A DNA stretch of 64,000 nt from an uncultured Muribaculaceae bacterium (GCA_934661195.1 CAKUJD010000003.1:186001-250000); one strand, 5' to 3'. Positions 42,842 through 52,415 are shown, numbered from the stretch's first letter. Numbers and translations are program-made. The notes: generated by a model not told the origin, from the sequence alone.

Positions 42842-42891
42842 GGGAGACGGGACCGCACTGGCGCGATGGGGCGCAGCGGCCGCCGTCTCCC
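42842..42891 (+). terminator. Stem-loop between imelysin and di-heme genes
   Basis: GGGAGACGG/CCGTCTCCC (9 bp) encloses a GC-rich loop. It lacks a T tail (ATTTGGGG), so it may stabilise or attenuate the message rather than end it. Confidence 0.5.
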
Positions 42892-42947
42892 ATTTGGGGT
42901 AAAATGACACAGACGAAACTAAAACTCCAATATTTCACGAAACTATT

Positions 42948-44648
42948 ATGAAGATTTCATTACTTAGCCGGCTTGCCGCAGTGGGCATGATTGCCACACT
43001 GGGCACGGCCTGCAACGACAACGACATTCCAGTGGTGAACCCCAACACCGGCATCGGCGAGGGCAACGACACCTTCACCGCCGCCGAGTGGTATCCGGGC
43101 GGTGTGCTGGGCACCACCAGCAACGAGCAGGGCTGCTATTCCAACCCCTCGCCGTTTGTTGAGTCTAACGGCATGTACGCATCGTTTAAGAAAGGCGAGA
43201 CGTTCTTTGAAAACGACTATACCATCAACACCGCCCCGCGCCGCGGCCTGGGACCGGCCTGGGTGCGCTCGGGCTGCCTATACTGCCACCCCAACTACGG
43301 CCACGGCCAGCGCATGGACCGCTACCGCGCCAACGACCAGGGCAACGGCTACCTGCTGGTGATTTACCACCCCACCGCCGGCTTTGACGCCAACGGCAAG
43401 GAATACAAGGCCAACTCCTACATAACCGAGGTGACCGGCATGCCGCAAACCAAGGCCCAGTCGCCCTTCCTGCCGCCCATCGACGAAGACGGCATACACA
43501 TCACGTGGAAGAAGGCCACCGACGAGCACGGCAACAAGTTTGCCGACGGCACCACCTACGACCTGGAGTATCCCGACGTCACCATCGACCAGGACGCATT
43601 CAACACCGATCCAAAGCCCAGCAACTATGAGGTGCGCCTGGAGTCGACCATAGGCATCTATGGCACCGCACTGATCGACGCCATCGACGACGACTCGCTG
43701 AAGGCACAGTATGCCCACGAGGCCAAATATGTGCAGCTCAATCCTGACATGTGGGCAGGCAACGACTGGGCAGGCAGCGCATGGTATACTCTGGCCGACG
43801 GTGCTAAACACATCAAGCGCTTCACCTATGCGCTGACCCGCGCCTCGCTGCAAGACGGCCCCGGCGCCAACGCCATCTGGAATATCACCAATGTTACCCG
43901 CAGCGACCGCCACTACCTCTACACCACCGCGGCATGGGCCAAGGCCATGAGCGAGAAGAGCAGCGTGATTGACTACATTCAGAAGTATGGCAAGCCCGCC
44001 GTGTCGCTCCTGCACCCCTACTATGCCGACGGCTCGCGCGACAGCATCAAGATAATGGTGAACAAGCTGCTGAGCCTCAGCAAAAACGACGCCGAGACCC
44101 ACGCCACCTACGAGAAATACTTCGTGAGCCAGCAGGGCGAGGAGATGAGCGACCAGGACTACTACGACTTCATGGTGTGGCACCGCGGCCTTGCCGTGCC
44201 GCAGGCCCGCGGCCTCAACAACGACCAGGTGAAGCGCGGCAAGAAGCTGTTCAACGAGATGGGCTGCGCCACATGCCACCGTCCGCAGTGGACCACCGGC
44301 AACGACAACTACTGGGCTCCTGAGAACATCAAGAAGATTGGCAAGCTGCCGCAGTATGCCAAGCAGACCATCTGGCCCTACTCCGACTTTGTGCAGCACC
44401 GCCTCTACATGGTGAATGACATTCGCGGTGGCTGGTGCCGCACCACACCGCTGTGGGGCCGCGGCCTCTCGGTGCAGGAGACCGGGCGCAGCGACCGCCT
44501 GCACGACTGCCGCGCGCGCACTGTGATCGAGGCCATCATGTGGCACGGCTACAGCAAGCAGAGCGATGCCTACGAGAGCGCCCAGAAGTTCTACAATCTG
44601 CCCAAGGCCGACCGCGAGGCCGTGGTGGCATTCATCGACGCCATCTAA
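42948..44648 (+). CDS. Di-heme cytochrome lipoprotein (DUF1111, thiol-oxidoreductase-like)
   Basis: Predicted lipoprotein of 566 residues (lipobox near GTAC, C22) with two CxxCH heme-binding motifs: CLYCH at 110-114 and CATCH at 440-444. The overall layout fits the DUF1111/di-heme thiol oxidoreductase family, distantly related to MauG-type peroxidases. It belongs to the porin-imelysin run and is followed by the CcsBA heme-attachment enzyme that would mature it. Pairing of DUF1111 with imelysin occurs in other bacteria and suggests redox handling of iron. The reaction is unknown. Confidence 0.9.
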   Translation: MKISLLSRLAAVGMIATLGTACNDNDIPVVNPNTGIGEGNDTFTAAEWYPGGVLGTTSNEQGCYSNPSPFVESNGMYASFKKGETFFENDYTINTAPRRGLGPAWVRSGCLYCHPNYGHGQRMDRYRANDQGNGYLLVIYHPTAGFDANGKEYKANSYITEVTGMPQTKAQSPFLPPIDEDGIHITWKKATDEHGNKFADGTTYDLEYPDVTIDQDAFNTDPKPSNYEVRLESTIGIYGTALIDAIDDDSLKAQYAHEAKYVQLNPDMWAGNDWAGSAWYTLADGAKHIKRFTYALTRASLQDGPGANAIWNITNVTRSDRHYLYTTAAWAKAMSEKSSVIDYIQKYGKPAVSLLHPYYADGSRDSIKIMVNKLLSLSKNDAETHATYEKYFVSQQGEEMSDQDYYDFMVWHRGLAVPQARGLNNDQVKRGKKLFNEMGCATCHRPQWTTGNDNYWAPENIKKIGKLPQYAKQTIWPYSDFVQHRLYMVNDIRGGWCRTTPLWGRGLSVQETGRSDRLHDCRARTVIEAIMWHGYSKQSDAYESAQKFYNLPKADREAVVAFIDAI

Positions 44649-44714
44649 GCCGCAAGGGCAGCACACATAAAGGCAACTTTTTCACGCAAGCTACTAAATA
44701 TAAACTCCGAAGCC

Positions 44715-44772
44715 GAAGCATCGCGCCGCAGCCCACAAAGCCACGGCTGCGGTGCTTCAGCTTTCTTTTTTT
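44715..44772 (+). terminator. Terminator or attenuator just before ccsBA
   Basis: Stem built of GAAGCA+CCGCAGCC with GGCTGCGG+TGCTTC, then a T-rich tail (CTTTCTTTTTTT, 44761-44772). It ends 21 bases before the ccsBA start codon, leaving no room for a separate promoter, so readthrough must occur. Confidence 0.7.
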
Positions 44773-44793
44773 CATCAGAAGAGACAAGACAAA

Positions 44794-47052
44794 ATGAAAA
44801 GTTCGATATTCAAAAAAGTGACCATTGCCGCCTACGTGGCGCTGATAGTGGCCATGGCTGCCGCCACACTGGTGGGCCAGGGCGAGGCCGACAGCGCGGC
44901 GCAGCAGCATGCGGCGGTGTATGGCACATGGTGGTTCACACTGCTGTGGGCCGCGCTGGCTGTGGCAGGAGCCGCCTACTTTGCCAGCCGCCACATAAGG
45001 CGGCTGAGCGTGGTGCTGCTGCACGGCGCCTTTGTGGTGATACTGGCCGGCGCACTCACCACCCACCTCACAGCCAAGCGCGGCATAGTGCACCTGCGGC
45101 TGGGCGAGGTGGTGAGCACCTGCATGGCCAGCAACGGCAGTCAGGACGGCGGCCAGCTCGAGCAGCTGCCCTACTCCATTGCGCTCGACGGCTTTGAGGT
45201 GGTGAGCCACAAGGGCACCAGCGCAGCCAGCGACTACGTGAGCCGCTTCACCATAATCGAAGGCCAGAGCCGCACCAGCGGGCAGGTGTCGATGAACCGC
45301 ATATTCAGCTACAAGCACACGCGGTTCTACCAGACATCGTATGACGACGACATGCGCGGCACCTACCTCACCCTTAACCGCGACCCCTGGGGCATAGGCA
45401 TCACCTATGCGGGCTATGGTCTGCTGTTGGTGGCACTGGTGATGATGCTGCTCGACAGCCACGGCACCTTCCACTCGCTGCTGCGCAACCCGCTGCTTAA
45501 GAAGGGCGCGCTGGCACTGCTCATTGCCGCAGGCGGCATTGGCCACGCGCAAGCCGCCAGCACGGTGCCGCAGGCGCAGGCCACCAAATTCTCGAAACTG
45601 TTTGTGCTGTACAACGGCCGCATATGCCCATTCCAGACGTTTGCCCTCGACTTCACCAAGAAGCTGCACGGCAGCACGGACTACGACGGCCTCACGGCCG
45701 AGCAGATGGTGCTGGGCTGGGTGCTGTGGGGCAACGAGTGGGACTCCGAACCGGTGATAAGGGTGAAGAGCGCAGCCATGCGACAGGCCTACGGCCTGCC
45801 CGAAATGGCCAGCATGCGCAATTTTTTTGACCGCAGCCGCGGCGGCTACATTCTGGGCCAGGCTTTGGACGAATACCGCCACGGCAACACCGACGGGCTG
45901 CACAAGGCGGTGGCCGACATCGACGCCAAACTGCAGCTGGTGATGCAGCTGCGCCAGGGCGAGCCGCTGAAGATGTTTCCAGTGACCGGCAGCGACGGCC
46001 ACTGCCAGTGGATTGGCCCCGCCGACAGCATTCCGGCCGGCGCGCCAAAAGCCTGCGCCGAAATGGTGAGAAACTGCTTTGGCGTGCTCAACGGCCTTGC
46101 CCACAGCGGCAACTATGACGGCTTCGGGCAGATGGTGGGCCAGATGCGGCGCTACCAGGGCGACTTTGGCGGCGACACGCTGCCTGCGCCCTACCGCGCC
46201 AAAGCCGAACTTGCGTACAACAGTTTTCCGTTTGCCACCGTGCTGTTTGTGTTCAACCTGGTGATGGGCATCGCGGCCTTTGCACTGAGCATGTGGCGCA
46301 TGACGCGCGGCGGCAACGGCGGCGGCAAGCAATGGGCCTTTGCCGGCCTCGGCGCAGCCATGGCGGTGAGTTTTGCCGCACTCACGGTGTGCGAGGGCCT
46401 GCGGTGGGCGGTGAGCGGCACGGTGCCCATGTCCAACGGCTACGAGACCATGCTGCTGCTGGCGTGGCTGGTGCAGCTGTGCGCGCTGGCAGTGTGCCGG
46501 CGGTTCAGAATTGTGCTGGCCTTCGGCTTTCTGCTGTCGGGGCTGTTTCTACTTGTGTCGCACCTGGGCGAGATGGACCCCAAGATTACGCCGCTCATGC
46601 CGGTGCTGTCGTCGCCGCTGCTCAGCGTGCACGTGGGCATCACCATGATGGCCTTTGCGCTGCTGAGCATGACCTTTGTGTGCGGACTCACGGCCTTGGC
46701 TGTGAACGCCGCAGGACGCTGGCGCGGGACCGACACCAGCCAGCAGGTGCTGGCCCTGCAGCTGCTGTCACGGATCATGCTCTATCCCGCCCTGGCCGCG
46801 CTGGCCGCAGGCATATTCATCGGTGCGGTGTGGGCCAACGTGTCGTGGGGGCAGTACTGGGGGTGGGACCCCAAGGAGACGTGGGCGCTGATAACGCTCA
46901 TGGTGTATGCCATCGCGGCCCATCCCGCATCGCTGCCGCAGCTGTCGAAGCCCTTGGCCTACCACGCCTTCATGACCGGTGCGTTTGCAATGATAGTGAT
47001 GACCTATTTCGGGGTCAACTACTTTCTGGGCGGCATGCACAGCTATGCCTAA
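44794..47052 (+). CDS. Cytochrome c synthase CcsBA (ResB-CcsA fusion)
   Basis: Inner-membrane protein of 752 residues for system II cytochrome c maturation. The N-terminal part (ResB-like) has membrane segments at about 10-30, 48-65 and 75-95 and a periplasmic region. The C-terminal CcsA part has several membrane helices and the heme-binding tryptophan motif WGQYWGWDPKETW (starting at 685). The start MKSSIFKK is chosen over an in-frame ATG 42 bases upstream that lies inside the terminator stem. It exports heme and attaches it to CxxCH proteins; the neighbouring di-heme lipoprotein is an obvious client. Confidence 0.92.
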   Translation: MKSSIFKKVTIAAYVALIVAMAAATLVGQGEADSAAQQHAAVYGTWWFTLLWAALAVAGAAYFASRHIRRLSVVLLHGAFVVILAGALTTHLTAKRGIVHLRLGEVVSTCMASNGSQDGGQLEQLPYSIALDGFEVVSHKGTSAASDYVSRFTIIEGQSRTSGQVSMNRIFSYKHTRFYQTSYDDDMRGTYLTLNRDPWGIGITYAGYGLLLVALVMMLLDSHGTFHSLLRNPLLKKGALALLIAAGGIGHAQAASTVPQAQATKFSKLFVLYNGRICPFQTFALDFTKKLHGSTDYDGLTAEQMVLGWVLWGNEWDSEPVIRVKSAAMRQAYGLPEMASMRNFFDRSRGGYILGQALDEYRHGNTDGLHKAVADIDAKLQLVMQLRQGEPLKMFPVTGSDGHCQWIGPADSIPAGAPKACAEMVRNCFGVLNGLAHSGNYDGFGQMVGQMRRYQGDFGGDTLPAPYRAKAELAYNSFPFATVLFVFNLVMGIAAFALSMWRMTRGGNGGGKQWAFAGLGAAMAVSFAALTVCEGLRWAVSGTVPMSNGYETMLLLAWLVQLCALAVCRRFRIVLAFGFLLSGLFLLVSHLGEMDPKITPLMPVLSSPLLSVHVGITMMAFALLSMTFVCGLTALAVNAAGRWRGTDTSQQVLALQLLSRIMLYPALAALAAGIFIGAVWANVSWGQYWGWDPKETWALITLMVYAIAAHPASLPQLSKPLAYHAFMTGAFAMIVMTYFGVNYFLGGMHSYA

Positions 47053-47191
47053 GCAACAAGTGATAGTAACAAATGGTGATGCCCCGGCGGCGCATATCCC
47101 CATTAATTGCGATTGCCGCGGCGGCTGTGAATTAGTTACTTTGCAACCGTAAACAATCACACTACAATCACACACACGGAAAGACTTCGAT

Positions 47192-47899
47192 ATGAACAAC
47201 GACTGCAAATACAGCCCCGACGACAAAATGAGCTACCTAATTAGCGACAACTTCCAAATTCTGATGGTGATGAGCCGCTTTAACATAACGCTCGGCTTCG
47301 GCGACAAATCGGTGCGCGACGTGTGCCAAAGCCAAGGCATCGACTGCCCCACATTCCTTGCCGTGGCCAACTTCATAAGCAGCGAGCAGAGCGGCTTCTC
47401 GACCGACGGCGAGCCGCAGTTCAGCCTCACCGCCCTGATGGACTATCTGAAAAACGCCCACACCTATTTCCTCGACTTCAGCCTGCCCATGATAAGGCGG
47501 AGGCTGATAGAGGCCATCGACTGCACCACGCGCAACAATGTGGCATTCCTCATACTCAAGTTTTTCGACGAGATGGTGGCCGAGGTGCGCAAGCACATGG
47601 AGTATGAAAACGAGATGGTGTTCACCTATGTGGGCGAACTGCTGGACGGCAAGCGCCACCCCACCACCAGCATACGCCAGTTTGTGCGCGGCCACAGCCG
47701 CGTCAACGAGAAGCTCAGCGAGCTGAAAAACATCATCATAAAGTATTACCCCGAGAATGGCAACAACAATATGCTCAATGCCGTGCTCTTCGACATATTC
47801 AACTGCGAGCAAGACCTCACCTCGCACCGCCAGGTGGAAGACTGCATGTTTATCCCCGCAGTGGCCGTGATAGAAAGGAGGCTGCACAATGAGCGCTGA
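47192..47899 (+). CDS. Hemerythrin domain protein (RIC/ScdA-like)
   Basis: Cytosolic protein of 235 residues. The N-terminal part (GDKSVRDVCQSQGIDCPTFL) resembles the ScdA N-terminal domain. The rest is a four-helix hemerythrin bundle with candidate di-iron ligands H90, H135, E139, H168, H212 and E216. RIC proteins (YtfE, ScdA) repair iron-sulfur centres after nitric oxide or oxidative stress. The 3' end overlaps the LuxR-type gene by 11 bases, so sensing of O2 or NO with transcriptional output is a reasonable alternative. No promoter with a full consensus was found upstream. Confidence 0.85.
   Translation: MNNDCKYSPDDKMSYLISDNFQILMVMSRFNITLGFGDKSVRDVCQSQGIDCPTFLAVANFISSEQSGFSTDGEPQFSLTALMDYLKNAHTYFLDFSLPMIRRRLIEAIDCTTRNNVAFLILKFFDEMVAEVRKHMEYENEMVFTYVGELLDGKRHPTTSIRQFVRGHSRVNEKLSELKNIIIKYYPENGNNNMLNAVLFDIFNCEQDLTSHRQVEDCMFIPAVAVIERRLHNER
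47874..47881 (+). promoter_or_regulatory. Strong Shine-Dalgarno for the LuxR gene
   Basis: AAAGGAGG lies seven bases before the ATG at 47889, inside the hemerythrin gene. Such strong sites are uncommon in this lineage and support translation of the overlapping gene. Confidence 0.75.
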
Positions 47900-48509
47900 C
47901 AGCAGCGGCATAAAGGTGGTGGTGGCCGACAACTCGGTGATAGTGCGCGGCGGCATGGTGGCCGCCCTGAAGCGCATGACCGGGCTCAACGCCACGCCCT
48001 TTGAGGTGCAGACCACCGAGTCGCTGCGCAACTACGTGCTGCTGCACTCGCCGCAGGTGGTGATTGCCAACCCCACGTTTGGCGGATACTTCGATGTGCG
48101 CTCATTCAAGGAAAACGAAGGCGCGGCACAGGTGAAATATGTGGCCATGCTCAGCTCGGTAATCGACAAGAACCTGCTCAAGGACTACGACGACACATTC
48201 AGCATCTACGACGACCCCAGTGAAATAGCCGGCAAACTGAAGCGGCTGGTGAGGTCGAAAAAAAGCGCCCAGGCCAGCGGCCACGAGGCACTGAGCGAGC
48301 GCGAACGCGAAATAGTGGTGTGCGTGGTAAAGGGCATGACCAACAAGGAGATAGCCGACAAGTTGTGCCTGTCGATACACACAGTAATCACCCACCGGCG
48401 CAACATCAGCCACAAGCTGCAAATTCACTCGCCAGCGGGCCTCACCATATATGCCATTGTGAACAAACTGATTGAGATCACCGACATCAAGGAGCCAGCC
48501 GCGCAATAG
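47889..48509 (+). CDS. LuxR-type regulator with degenerate receiver domain
   Basis: Protein of 206 residues. The N-terminal half resembles a response-regulator receiver (VVVADNSVIVRGG, D14), but the phospho-acceptor position reads VVIANPT, with asparagine (N61) instead of aspartate. The C-terminal half is a LuxR/FixJ helix-turn-helix (ALSEREREIVVCVVKGMTNK, then EIADKLCLSIHTVITHRRNI). It is translationally coupled to the hemerythrin gene. Without a phosphorylatable Asp it may be controlled by protein contact, perhaps with the hemerythrin protein; that is inference. No histidine kinase is nearby. Confidence 0.87.
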   Translation: MSADSSGIKVVVADNSVIVRGGMVAALKRMTGLNATPFEVQTTESLRNYVLLHSPQVVIANPTFGGYFDVRSFKENEGAAQVKYVAMLSSVIDKNLLKDYDDTFSIYDDPSEIAGKLKRLVRSKKSAQASGHEALSEREREIVVCVVKGMTNKEIADKLCLSIHTVITHRRNISHKLQIHSPAGLTIYAIVNKLIEITDIKEPAAQ

Positions 48510-48537
48510 AGTGCAGCCAAACGCACACACGCCACGG

Positions 48538-48589
48538 CAGCCGCGGGGCGCAGAATCCGGATAAATGTTGGATTCGCGCCCCGCGGCTG
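48538..48589 (+). terminator. Strong stem-loop after the LuxR gene
   Basis: Perfect 14-bp GC-rich stem CAGCCGCGGGGCGC/GCGCCCCGCGGCTG. The tail is not T-rich (CATAATAAAA), so it may be a rho-independent variant or a stabilising hairpin. Confidence 0.6.
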
Positions 48590-48648
48590 CATAATAAAAG
48601 CAGTGATTTTTGCGTTAATTATCAAATAGCAACATTCACAACCAAAGC

Positions 48649-51600
48649 ATGGCAAAACATCACATCAATATCACAGCACTGCCCAAGGCAGCCGCGGCAG
48701 TGGCGGCGGCCCTGGCGCTGGGATGCGGCAGCGCAGCCGCATTCGCTCCAAGCGCCTATGCCGACACGTCGCGCCTGAGCAGCGGGCGGTGGGTGAAAAT
48801 CAAGGTGAGCGAAAGCGGATTCTACCAGATTACGGCCGACGACGCACGGCGCTGGGGATTCGGCGACGTGAGCCGCCTGCGCGTGTTTGGCTACGGCGGC
48901 GCGCAACTGAGCGAGAAGCTCACGGCCGACCAGCCCGACGACCTGCCGCAGGTGGCCGTGACGCGCACCGGGGGCAAAATAGTGTTCTATGCGCAGGGGC
49001 CCACCATGTGGACCACATCGAGCAACATCACCTATGTGCAGAGCCACAACCCCTACTCCACCGCAGGCTACTATTTCGTGACCGACAACCAAAGCATTGC
49101 CGACGCCACAGTGGCCAAGGCGAGCACTCCAGTGGTGGAGGGCGGCACCGAGATAAACACATTCACCGGACGCACCTATCACGAGAAGGACATCGACAAC
49201 CCCGGCGAGACGGGGCGCACATTTCTGGGCGAGGACTTCCGCTACACCACATCGCAGGCCTTCAAGTTCAGCCTTCCGGGCCTGGTGAGCGGCAGCGAGG
49301 TGAGCGTGCTCACCAGCTTTGCCGCCAAGACCATGGACGGCACCAGTTCGGTAAAGTTCCAGTACAACGGCACCAACCTGCCCAGCAGCACCGCCGATGA
49401 GATGGAGCCCGTGTCAGCCACCGAAAGCTCGCACATACACTATGTGCCGTCGACGTCGGTGAAGCGCTTCAACCTGAGCGGCACCGGCGACCTGACCTAC
49501 ACCGTCACCTTCAAGCCGAGCGGCACGCTGTTTTTGGCGCGGCTCGACTACATCACGGTCAACTACAAGCGCCAGCTGGCCATGGGCAGCGACGGGCTAC
49601 TGTATTTCGGCTACACAGGCGGGCGCACCGACAGCCGCTACGCCCTGAGCGGAGCCAGCGCATCGACCCACATTTGGGACGTGACCAACGTGTGGCAGCC
49701 GGTGGAGATGAACGCCACCCTTAGCGGAAGCACAGCCACATTCTCGGCCACCACCGGCGGACGGCGCGAATATGCCGCCTTCAACGAAGGAGCGTCGCTG
49801 CCGTCGCCCACCATGGTGGGCACGGTGGCCAACCAGAACATTCACGGCAGCGCCACGCCCGACATGATAATAATAGCGCCAAGCGAATATGTGGCGCAAG
49901 CGCAGCGCGTGGCGCAGCTGCACGAAAGCGTCGACTCGATGCGCGTGCTGGTGCTCGACCAGAATGCGGTGTTCAACGAGTTTTCGTCGGGCACGCCCGA
50001 CGCCATGGCCTACCGCCGCGTGTGCAAGATGTTCTACGACCGCGGCACCAGCGCCAACGGCCACAGCCTGGGCTACCTGCTGCTGATGGGCAACGGCAGC
50101 TATGACAACCGCCAGATAAGCGACAAGGTGAAGCTGCTGTCCTACCCCATGCTGCTCACATGGCAGAGCGCGGCCAGCGCCACCGAGAGCTCGTCGTACA
50201 CCAGCGACGACCCGTTTGGCATTCTTAGCGACGGCTCGGGCCCGGCATTCGCCAGCAGCAAGATCGACATATCGGTGGGCCGCTTCCCGGTGAAGAGCGT
50301 GGCCGAGGCGCGCACCTGCGTCGACAAGCTGATAAAATATGTCACCAAGCCCGACTACGGCAAGTGGAAGATGAACGTGCTCAACGTGGCCGACGACGAA
50401 AACCAGGCCGTGCACATGGAGCAGGCCGATGCGGTGATTTCGACAGCGCAACAGAATGGGGCCGCCGACTTCATGTTCAACCGCGTGTATATCGACGCGT
50501 TTGAAAACCGCAGCAACGGTGGCGGACGCTACTACCCAGACGCGCGCAAAAAGATGTACAACACGCTCAGCGACGGCGTGGTGTGGTGGAACTACACCGG
50601 CCACGCAGGCCCCACCAGCTGGACCAACGAGGGACTGATGACCATCACCGACATTGAGCAGAACCTGTATTACAACCACGAGCCCATATTGTATGCCGCC
50701 ACGTGCGAGTTCACGCGCTTCGACGCCACAGCCACCTCGGGCGGCGAATACATGTTTCTGAATCCGCGCGGCGGAGCCATATCGGTGATATGTCCGCCCC
50801 GCCTTGTGTTCATCTCCAACAACGGCAACCTTAACCGCTCGGTGGCAAAATACATATTCGCCAAAGACGCCGACGGGCGCCCGCTGCGCCTGGGCGACAT
50901 TCTGCGCCGCGGCAAGAACGACACCGGCAGCGACGACAACAATTCACGCTACTTTCTGTTTGGCGACCCGGCCATGCGCCCAGCCTACCCCACCGCCAAG
51001 GTGGCCATCGAGAGCATCAACGGGGCCGACGTCACCACCACCGACCCGGCAAAGATGCCCGTGTTCAAGGCACGGCAAAAGATTAGCGTGGAGGGCCACA
51101 TTGCCGACGCCTCGGGCAATCCGCTCACGGGCTTCAACGGCCCGGTCACGGCCACCCTCTACGACAGCGAGCAGAGCGTGACCACCCACGGCTATGGCGG
51201 CAAGGATGGAAAGGAATACACCTTCCAGGACCGCAGCAATAAGCTGACGGTGACCGTCGACTCGGTGAAGGACGGACGCTTTAAGCTTAACCTCACCATT
51301 CCGTCGGAGGTGATAGCCACTACCGACAACTACAGTCCCGCCCTGCTCAGCGTGTATGCCGACAACCCCACCGACTCCGTTGAGGCCATGGGCAGCAACA
51401 GCAACTTCTACATCTACGGCTACGACGATGCCGAACTCACCGACACCATCGGCCCAGAAATAAAGGTGTTCGGCCTCAACAGCGAAGACTTTAAGGACGG
51501 CAGCAACGTCAACGAGTCGCCGCTGGTGATTGCCAGCGTGGCCGACGAGAGCGGCATCAACCTGTCGACAAGCGGCGTGGGCCACGCCATGACGCTGATG

Positions 51601-52110
51601 CTCGACGGCAACAAGAACTACAGCGACCTGAGCACTTATTACACCCCCATGGCCACCGAAAGCGGCTATGCGGGCACGCTGCGCTACCAACTTAGCGACC
51701 TCGCCAACGGCCATCACACGCTGCGCCTGAAGGTGTGGGACGTGTTTAACAACTCAAGCGAGCGCACCATCAGCTTCAACGTGATCAACGGCCTCAAGCC
51801 CGAGGTCTACAGCCTCTACACCGACGCCAACCCCGCCACGGTCGAAGCCAACTTCTATGTGCGCCACAACCGCCCCGATGCCACGCTGCGCATCACCCTC
51901 AGCATCTACGACCTGATGGGCCGCGAGGTGTGGAGCACGCAGCAAAGCGGACGCAGCGACATGTTCCGCTCGGCAGCCATCACCTGGGACCTCACCGACC
52001 GCAGCGGACGCCGCGTGCCGCGAGGCATATATGTATGCCGCGCCAGCGTGTCGACCGACGGCGTGCAGGAGGCCACCAAGGCCCAAAAGATAGCGGTGGC
52101 CGGCGAATAA
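48649..52110 (+). CDS. PorU-type C25 family sortase, copy 1
   Basis: Exported protein of 1153 residues of the gingipain (C25) family, type IX secretion sortase group. A signal peptide (about 1-38) precedes an N-terminal prodomain-like region (SRLSSGRWVKIKVSESGFYQ). The catalytic dyad is H652 (WWNYTGHAGPTSW) and C686 (LYAATCEFTRFD). The C-terminal end (LSIYDLMGREVWSTQQSG to VPRGIYVCRASVSTDG) is a beta-sandwich tail. PorU cleaves sorting domains and attaches cargo to the surface. A second paralogue lies on the opposite strand at 57346-60777. Which one is the main T9SS sortase cannot be decided here. Confidence 0.88.
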   Translation: MAKHHINITALPKAAAAVAAALALGCGSAAAFAPSAYADTSRLSSGRWVKIKVSESGFYQITADDARRWGFGDVSRLRVFGYGGAQLSEKLTADQPDDLPQVAVTRTGGKIVFYAQGPTMWTTSSNITYVQSHNPYSTAGYYFVTDNQSIADATVAKASTPVVEGGTEINTFTGRTYHEKDIDNPGETGRTFLGEDFRYTTSQAFKFSLPGLVSGSEVSVLTSFAAKTMDGTSSVKFQYNGTNLPSSTADEMEPVSATESSHIHYVPSTSVKRFNLSGTGDLTYTVTFKPSGTLFLARLDYITVNYKRQLAMGSDGLLYFGYTGGRTDSRYALSGASASTHIWDVTNVWQPVEMNATLSGSTATFSATTGGRREYAAFNEGASLPSPTMVGTVANQNIHGSATPDMIIIAPSEYVAQAQRVAQLHESVDSMRVLVLDQNAVFNEFSSGTPDAMAYRRVCKMFYDRGTSANGHSLGYLLLMGNGSYDNRQISDKVKLLSYPMLLTWQSAASATESSSYTSDDPFGILSDGSGPAFASSKIDISVGRFPVKSVAEARTCVDKLIKYVTKPDYGKWKMNVLNVADDENQAVHMEQADAVISTAQQNGAADFMFNRVYIDAFENRSNGGGRYYPDARKKMYNTLSDGVVWWNYTGHAGPTSWTNEGLMTITDIEQNLYYNHEPILYAATCEFTRFDATATSGGEYMFLNPRGGAISVICPPRLVFISNNGNLNRSVAKYIFAKDADGRPLRLGDILRRGKNDTGSDDNNSRYFLFGDPAMRPAYPTAKVAIESINGADVTTTDPAKMPVFKARQKISVEGHIADASGNPLTGFNGPVTATLYDSEQSVTTHGYGGKDGKEYTFQDRSNKLTVTVDSVKDGRFKLNLTIPSEVIATTDNYSPALLSVYADNPTDSVEAMGSNSNFYIYGYDDAELTDTIGPEIKVFGLNSEDFKDGSNVNESPLVIASVADESGINLSTSGVGHAMTLMLDGNKNYSDLSTYYTPMATESGYAGTLRYQLSDLANGHHTLRLKVWDVFNNSSERTISFNVINGLKPEVYSLYTDANPATVEANFYVRHNRPDATLRITLSIYDLMGREVWSTQQSGRSDMFRSAAITWDLTDRSGRRVPRGIYVCRASVSTDGVQEATKAQKIAVAGE

Positions 52111-52128
52111 AGCCGCCCACCACACACA

Positions 52129-52163
52129 GCGAAAGCCGCGCTCCCCACGGAGGCGGCTTTCGC
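52129..52163 (+). terminator. Terminator after PorU copy 1
   Basis: Perfect 11-bp stem GCGAAAGCCGC/GCGGCTTTCGC 18 bases after the stop; T-rich bases follow further on (CATTTTTAAAA). Confidence 0.75.
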
Positions 52164-52257
52164 CGCATATTGCAGCATTTTTAAAACGACAATAGAGACA
52201 ATAGGAGGCAATTTTTTTGTGGCAGAGAGTGTGTTGCAGGTAAAAATGCGCCATGCA

Positions 52258-52415
52258 ACTGTAGGGACGTGGCATGCCACGTCCGCCGCAATTTACTACT
52301 AATCAATTGATTATATATGCACAATTGCAGTCAATGGAGGTGCATTTGGCGTGATTTAGCTTTCGCGCTGGAGGAGGGCTGCGCCCGTCGGACGCGGCAT
52401 GCCGCGTCCCTTATA
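52258..52415. repeat. GGCATGCC-bracketed intergenic element, copy 4
   Basis: Left palindrome gacgtggcatgccacgtc (52266-52283) and right palindrome gacgcggcatgccgcgtc (52391-52408). The interior (CAATGGAGGTGCATTTGGCG, CTTTCGCGCTG, GGGCTGCGCCCGTCGG) matches copies 1 and 5 in the same orientation. It lies between convergent genes. Confidence 0.85.

Noticed and set aside
43278..44666. 462-codon minus frame opposite the di-heme gene
   Set aside because: It covers both CxxCH-bearing regions of a clear cytochrome gene in antisense and has no plausible signal or domain of its own.
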